From assembly GCA_937872175.1 (NCBI GenBank), contig CALMPI010000039.1, positions 1 through 62,068 of the forward strand: a stretch of 62,068 nucleotides of DNA. Direction: 5' to 3'. The DNA comes from an uncultured Flavobacteriales bacterium. GTDB lineage: Bacteria > Bacteroidota > Bacteroidia > Flavobacteriales_F > PHOS-HE28. How positions within the stretch are numbered: position 1 is the stretch's first letter; every line of letters begins with the position of its first letter. The position numbers and the translations under genes were made by a program. The notes beneath the pieces were generated by a model that saw only the letters and a list, made by a program, of their open reading frames with translations, ran no database searches and was not told the DNA's origin. Positions 59,685 to 62,068 of the stretch are shown here, one piece after another.

Positions 59685-60863
59685 ATGTCCGACGGCCTGT
59701 TCCCCATGACCGCCCAGACCATGTTCGGCCTGGAGGACCTCCTGGTGGCCGAGCTCGAGGCCATCGGCGCCCAAGACATCGAGAAGCACAACCGCGCCGT
59801 CGCCTTCCGCGGCGATGAAGCGTGCATGTACCGCGCGAACTTCACCCTGCGTACCGCCCTCCGCATCCTGGTGCCGGTGCACGACTTCGGGCTCCGCAAC
59901 GAGGACGACCTCTACCGCGGCATCCACGCCATGCCGTGGGAGCGCTACATGGACGTGGACGACACTCTGTCGGTGCACTGCACGCTCCATTCCGACCGCT
60001 TCACCCACTCACAGTTCCTCGCCCTCAAGGCCAAGGACGCCATCGTGGACCGCTTCCGGGCGCGCTTCGGCCGCCGCCCCTCGGTGGACCTGGACAACGC
60101 CACCCTGCGCATCCACCTGCACATCCGCGGCGATGAATGCCTGGTCTCCCTGGACAGCAGCGGGGGCTCGCTGCACAAACGCGGCTACCGCGACCACACC
60201 AACCTGGCCCCCATCAACGAGGTGCTCGCCGCCGGGCTGGTGCTCCTGTCCGGCTGGGACGGCCGCAGCAACCTGGTGGACCCCATGTGCGGCAGCGGCA
60301 CCCTCCTCATCGAGGCGGCCATGATCGCGGGCCGCATCCCGCCCGGCATGCACCGCGCACGCTTCGGCTTCGAGCGCTGGAAGGGCTTTCAGCCGGACAC
60401 CTGGCAGGCCGTCCGCGCCCAAGCCCTGGCCCGCATCGATGCGCAGAACAAGCCGCTCATCCTGGGCGGCGAGCTCAGCCCCCACGTGGCCCGCAAGGCC
60501 GAGAGCAACATCGCCAGCGCAGGACTGAAGGACCGCATCCGCATCGTCAACCGGCCCTTCCAGGAGCTGGAGCCGCCTGAGGGCGGCGGCACCCTGCTCC
60601 TCAACCCGCCCTACGGCGAGCGCATGGACAAGGACGAGGACATCAACGCCGTCTACGCCATGATCGGCGACACGCTCAAGAAGCACTGGGCCGGGTGGAC
60701 CGCCTGGATGATCACCAGCAACCTGGAGGCCGCCAAGCACGTCCACCTCACCCCCAGGCCGCGCATCAAGCTCTTCAACGGCGCGCTCGAATGCCGCTTC
60801 ATGCGCTACGAGATGTACGCGGGCACGCGGCGCACCTTCGCCCCCGATCCGCCGCGGCCCTAG
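59685..60863 (+). CDS. THUMP-domain class I SAM-dependent RNA methyltransferase (RlmL/RlmK-N type)
   Basis: The 392 residues from ATG 59685 start MSDGLFPMTAQTMFGLEDLL, with an N-terminal ferredoxin-like and THUMP region (VAELEAIGAQDIEKHNRAVA, then FRARFGRRPSVDLDNATLRI). The methyltransferase domain has the motif NLVDPMCGSGTLLIEAAMIA and the catalytic NPPY in LLLNPPYGERM. This fits the 23S rRNA N2-guanine (G2445-type) methyltransferases, stand-alone as in other Bacteroidota. The reading frame is open upstream to 59526 but runs through the 7-bp repeat array, so the longer start is unlikely. Confidence 0.93.
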   Translation: MSDGLFPMTAQTMFGLEDLLVAELEAIGAQDIEKHNRAVAFRGDEACMYRANFTLRTALRILVPVHDFGLRNEDDLYRGIHAMPWERYMDVDDTLSVHCTLHSDRFTHSQFLALKAKDAIVDRFRARFGRRPSVDLDNATLRIHLHIRGDECLVSLDSSGGSLHKRGYRDHTNLAPINEVLAAGLVLLSGWDGRSNLVDPMCGSGTLLIEAAMIAGRIPPGMHRARFGFERWKGFQPDTWQAVRAQALARIDAQNKPLILGGELSPHVARKAESNIASAGLKDRIRIVNRPFQELEPPEGGGTLLLNPPYGERMDKDEDINAVYAMIGDTLKKHWAGWTAWMITSNLEAAKHVHLTPRPRIKLFNGALECRFMRYEMYAGTRRTFAPDPPRP

Positions 60864-60888
60864 GCCATGCCGGACGGCGCTCCGCGGC

Positions 60889-61914
60889 TTACTCGAACAG
60901 GCTTCCGGGCTTCACGCTCGGCACCCGGCCCAGGTGGCGGTAGGCCCGCTCGGTGGCCAGGCGTCCGCGCGGCGTGCGCTGCAGGTAACCCTCCATGATC
61001 AGGAAGGGCTCGTAGACCTCCTCGATGGTGCCGGCCTCCTCGCCCACCGCCGTGGCCACCGTGTTCAGCCCCACCGGCCCGCCGCCGAACTTGTCGATGA
61101 TGGCCCCCAGGATCCGGTTGTCCATCTCGTCCAGCCCGTGCGCATCCACGTTCAAGGCCTTCAGGGCGTGCTGGGCGATGGCCAGCGTGATGGTGCCGTC
61201 GCCCTGGATCTGCGCGAAGTCGCGCACCCGCCGCAGCAGCGCGTTGGCGATCCGCGGGGTGCCGCGGCTGCGCCGCGCGATCTCCACCGCCGCCTCCTCG
61301 GCGATCGGCACGTTCAGCAGGCCCGCGCTCCGCTTCACGATGCCCGTCAGGGTGGGCGCGTCGTAGTAGTCCAGCCGGCTGTTGATGCCGAAGCGCGCCC
61401 GCAGCGGGGCCGTCAGCAGACCGCTCCGCGTGGTGGCCCCCACCAGCGTAAAGGGGTTCAGCGCGATCTGCACCGTGCGCGCGTTCGGCCCCGCATCGAT
61501 CACCAGGTCGATCCGGTAGTCCTCCATCGCGCTGTACAGGTACTCCTCGATCACCGGCGTCAACCGGTGGATCTCGTCGATGAAGAGCACATCGTGCGGC
61601 TCCAGGTTCGTCAGCAGCCCCGCCAGGTCGGCCGGCTTGTCCAGCACCGGGCCGCTGGTGATCCGGATGCCCACCCCCATCTCCGCCGCGATGATGTTGG
61701 CCAGCGTCGTCTTGCCCAGCCCCGGCGGGCCATGCAGCAGCACATGGTCCAGGGCCTCACCCCGCTGCCGCGCCGCCTGCACGAACACCTTCAGGTTGTC
61801 CGTTACCGCCCGCTGCCCGGCGAACTCGCCGAACTGCCGGGGGCGCAGCACCTGCTCCAGTTCCTTGTCGCTGGCGGCGCGCTGCTCCTGCCGGGGGTCG
61901 AAGGACGCGGGCAT
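60889..61914 (-). CDS. ruvB: Holliday junction branch migration ATPase RuvB
   Basis: The 341-residue AAA+ motor starts [20 protein letters not shown]. Walker [11 protein letters not shown] near residues 61-70, Walker [10 protein letters not shown], sensor 1 [10 protein letters not shown], arginine finger region [11 protein letters not shown], and the winged-helix C-terminus ([20 protein letters not shown], then [15 protein letters not shown]). With RuvA it drives branch migration. A TACCTTCG -7 element is only 4 nt before the ATG (61914). An in-frame extension to 62037 would cross the promoter and is unlikely. The remaining 61927-62068 holds nothing I recognise. Confidence 0.97.
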   Translation of the reverse strand: MPASFDPRQEQRAASDKELEQVLRPRQFGEFAGQRAVTDNLKVFVQAARQRGEALDHVLLHGPPGLGKTTLANIIAAEMGVGIRITSGPVLDKPADLAGLLTNLEPHDVLFIDEIHRLTPVIEEYLYSAMEDYRIDLVIDAGPNARTVQIALNPFTLVGATTRSGLLTAPLRARFGINSRLDYYDAPTLTGIVKRSAGLLNVPIAEEAAVEIARRSRGTPRIANALLRRVRDFAQIQGDGTITLAIAQHALKALNVDAHGLDEMDNRILGAIIDKFGGGPVGLNTVATAVGEEAGTIEEVYEPFLIMEGYLQRTPRGRLATERAYRHLGRVPSVKPGSLFE

Positions 61915-61918
61915 GGGG

Positions 61919-61926
61919 CGAAGGTA
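61919..61926 (-). promoter_or_regulatory. -7 element (TACCTTCG) 4 nt from the ruvB start
   Basis: It matches TAnnTTTG at 7 of 8 positions on the minus strand. Transcription from it would begin at or inside the start codon. Confidence 0.5.
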
Positions 61927-62068
61927 GATCGGCGGGGCGGGCACATGGTTCCATGCCGCAGTGGACGAAGCGGGCACATTTGCCCATGTGCGCATCCCGC
62001 TGGGGCGGGACATGTCGTGATCAGGTGTCCATCCCACAAGGCCACATGGATGTGCGCCTGCACGGATG

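Noticed and set aside
1..62068. CRISPR arrays, tRNA or rRNA genes, insertion sequences, phage integrase
   Set aside because: I looked for spaced repeats, cloverleaf-type words and transposase or integrase motifs and saw none. The only regular arrays are the 7-bp ones.

Overview
The window looks like chromosome from a GC-rich member of the Bacteroidota, most likely a Flavobacteriales-like environmental lineage. The evidence is a full-length sprA (type IX secretion translocon) between ruvA and gcvH, about nine secreted proteins with type IX C-terminal sorting domains, promoters of the Bacteroidota form TTG-N19/20-TAnnTTTG, few Shine-Dalgarno sequences, and families typical of the phylum (DUF6029 and Omp28 proteins, exbB-exbD-exbD-tonB, a four-helix-bundle insert). 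I saw no tRNA, rRNA, CRISPR array, transposase or integrase.

Region 1 (1-8.4 kb) is accessory. It starts with the edge-truncated 5' part of an aldehyde dehydrogenase (ALDH) gene and a divergent NAD(P)-oxidoreductase/HxlR-regulator pair with a palindromic operator. A glyoxalase-like gene follows, then toxin-antitoxin and toxin-like genes (RelE-type pair, PIN-domain pair, a Fic C-terminal remnant, an immunity-like ORF), a methyltransferase, an NTF2-like lipoprotein and a Crp/Fnr regulator with a palindromic FNR-type box beside it.

Region 2 (8.4-29.3 kb) is a disrupted catabolic locus. deoC and a full ALDH gene lie on the minus strand, probably once an operon with the ALDH at the left edge (DeoC releases acetaldehyde, an ALDH substrate). 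Plus-strand surface-protein genes are wedged between them, and the inserted blocks are flanked by partial direct repeats of the host genes: a 993-bp 3' part of ALDH, a 105-bp 5' part of ALDH and a 103-bp 3' end of deoC. A glyoxalase 3' end is repeated in the same way across the RelE-type pair in region 1. This series of full gene, cargo, gene fragment is the most unusual feature of the window.

Region 3 (29.5-35.7 kb) is an operon for TonB energy transduction (exbB, two exbD, tonB, a small membrane protein, a PstS-like lipoprotein and a TPR protein) ending in a clear terminator. Region 4 (35.7-41 kb) holds an amino acid permease and the sulfate-activation genes cysC-cysD-cysN. A four-helix-bundle gene bracketed by inverted 7-bp tandem repeats splits cysD from cysN. 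Region 5 (41-50.5 kb) runs ruvA-sprA-gcvH-vanZ on the minus strand, plus a Sir2 deacylase. Region 6 (50.5-56.4 kb) is a secreted-protein and outer-membrane cluster (Omp28-like, TlpA-like, DUF6029). Region 7 (56.5-62 kb) is mostly housekeeping: queG, a THUMP-domain rRNA methyltransferase and ruvB, with a leucine-rich adhesin-like gene and a second 7-bp repeat array between them.

Themes across the window are heavy investment in type IX-secreted surface proteins, assembly of the deoC/ALDH region by repeat-flanked insertions, and -7 promoter elements lying only 4-6 nt from the start codon of several genes, which suggests leaderless mRNAs.
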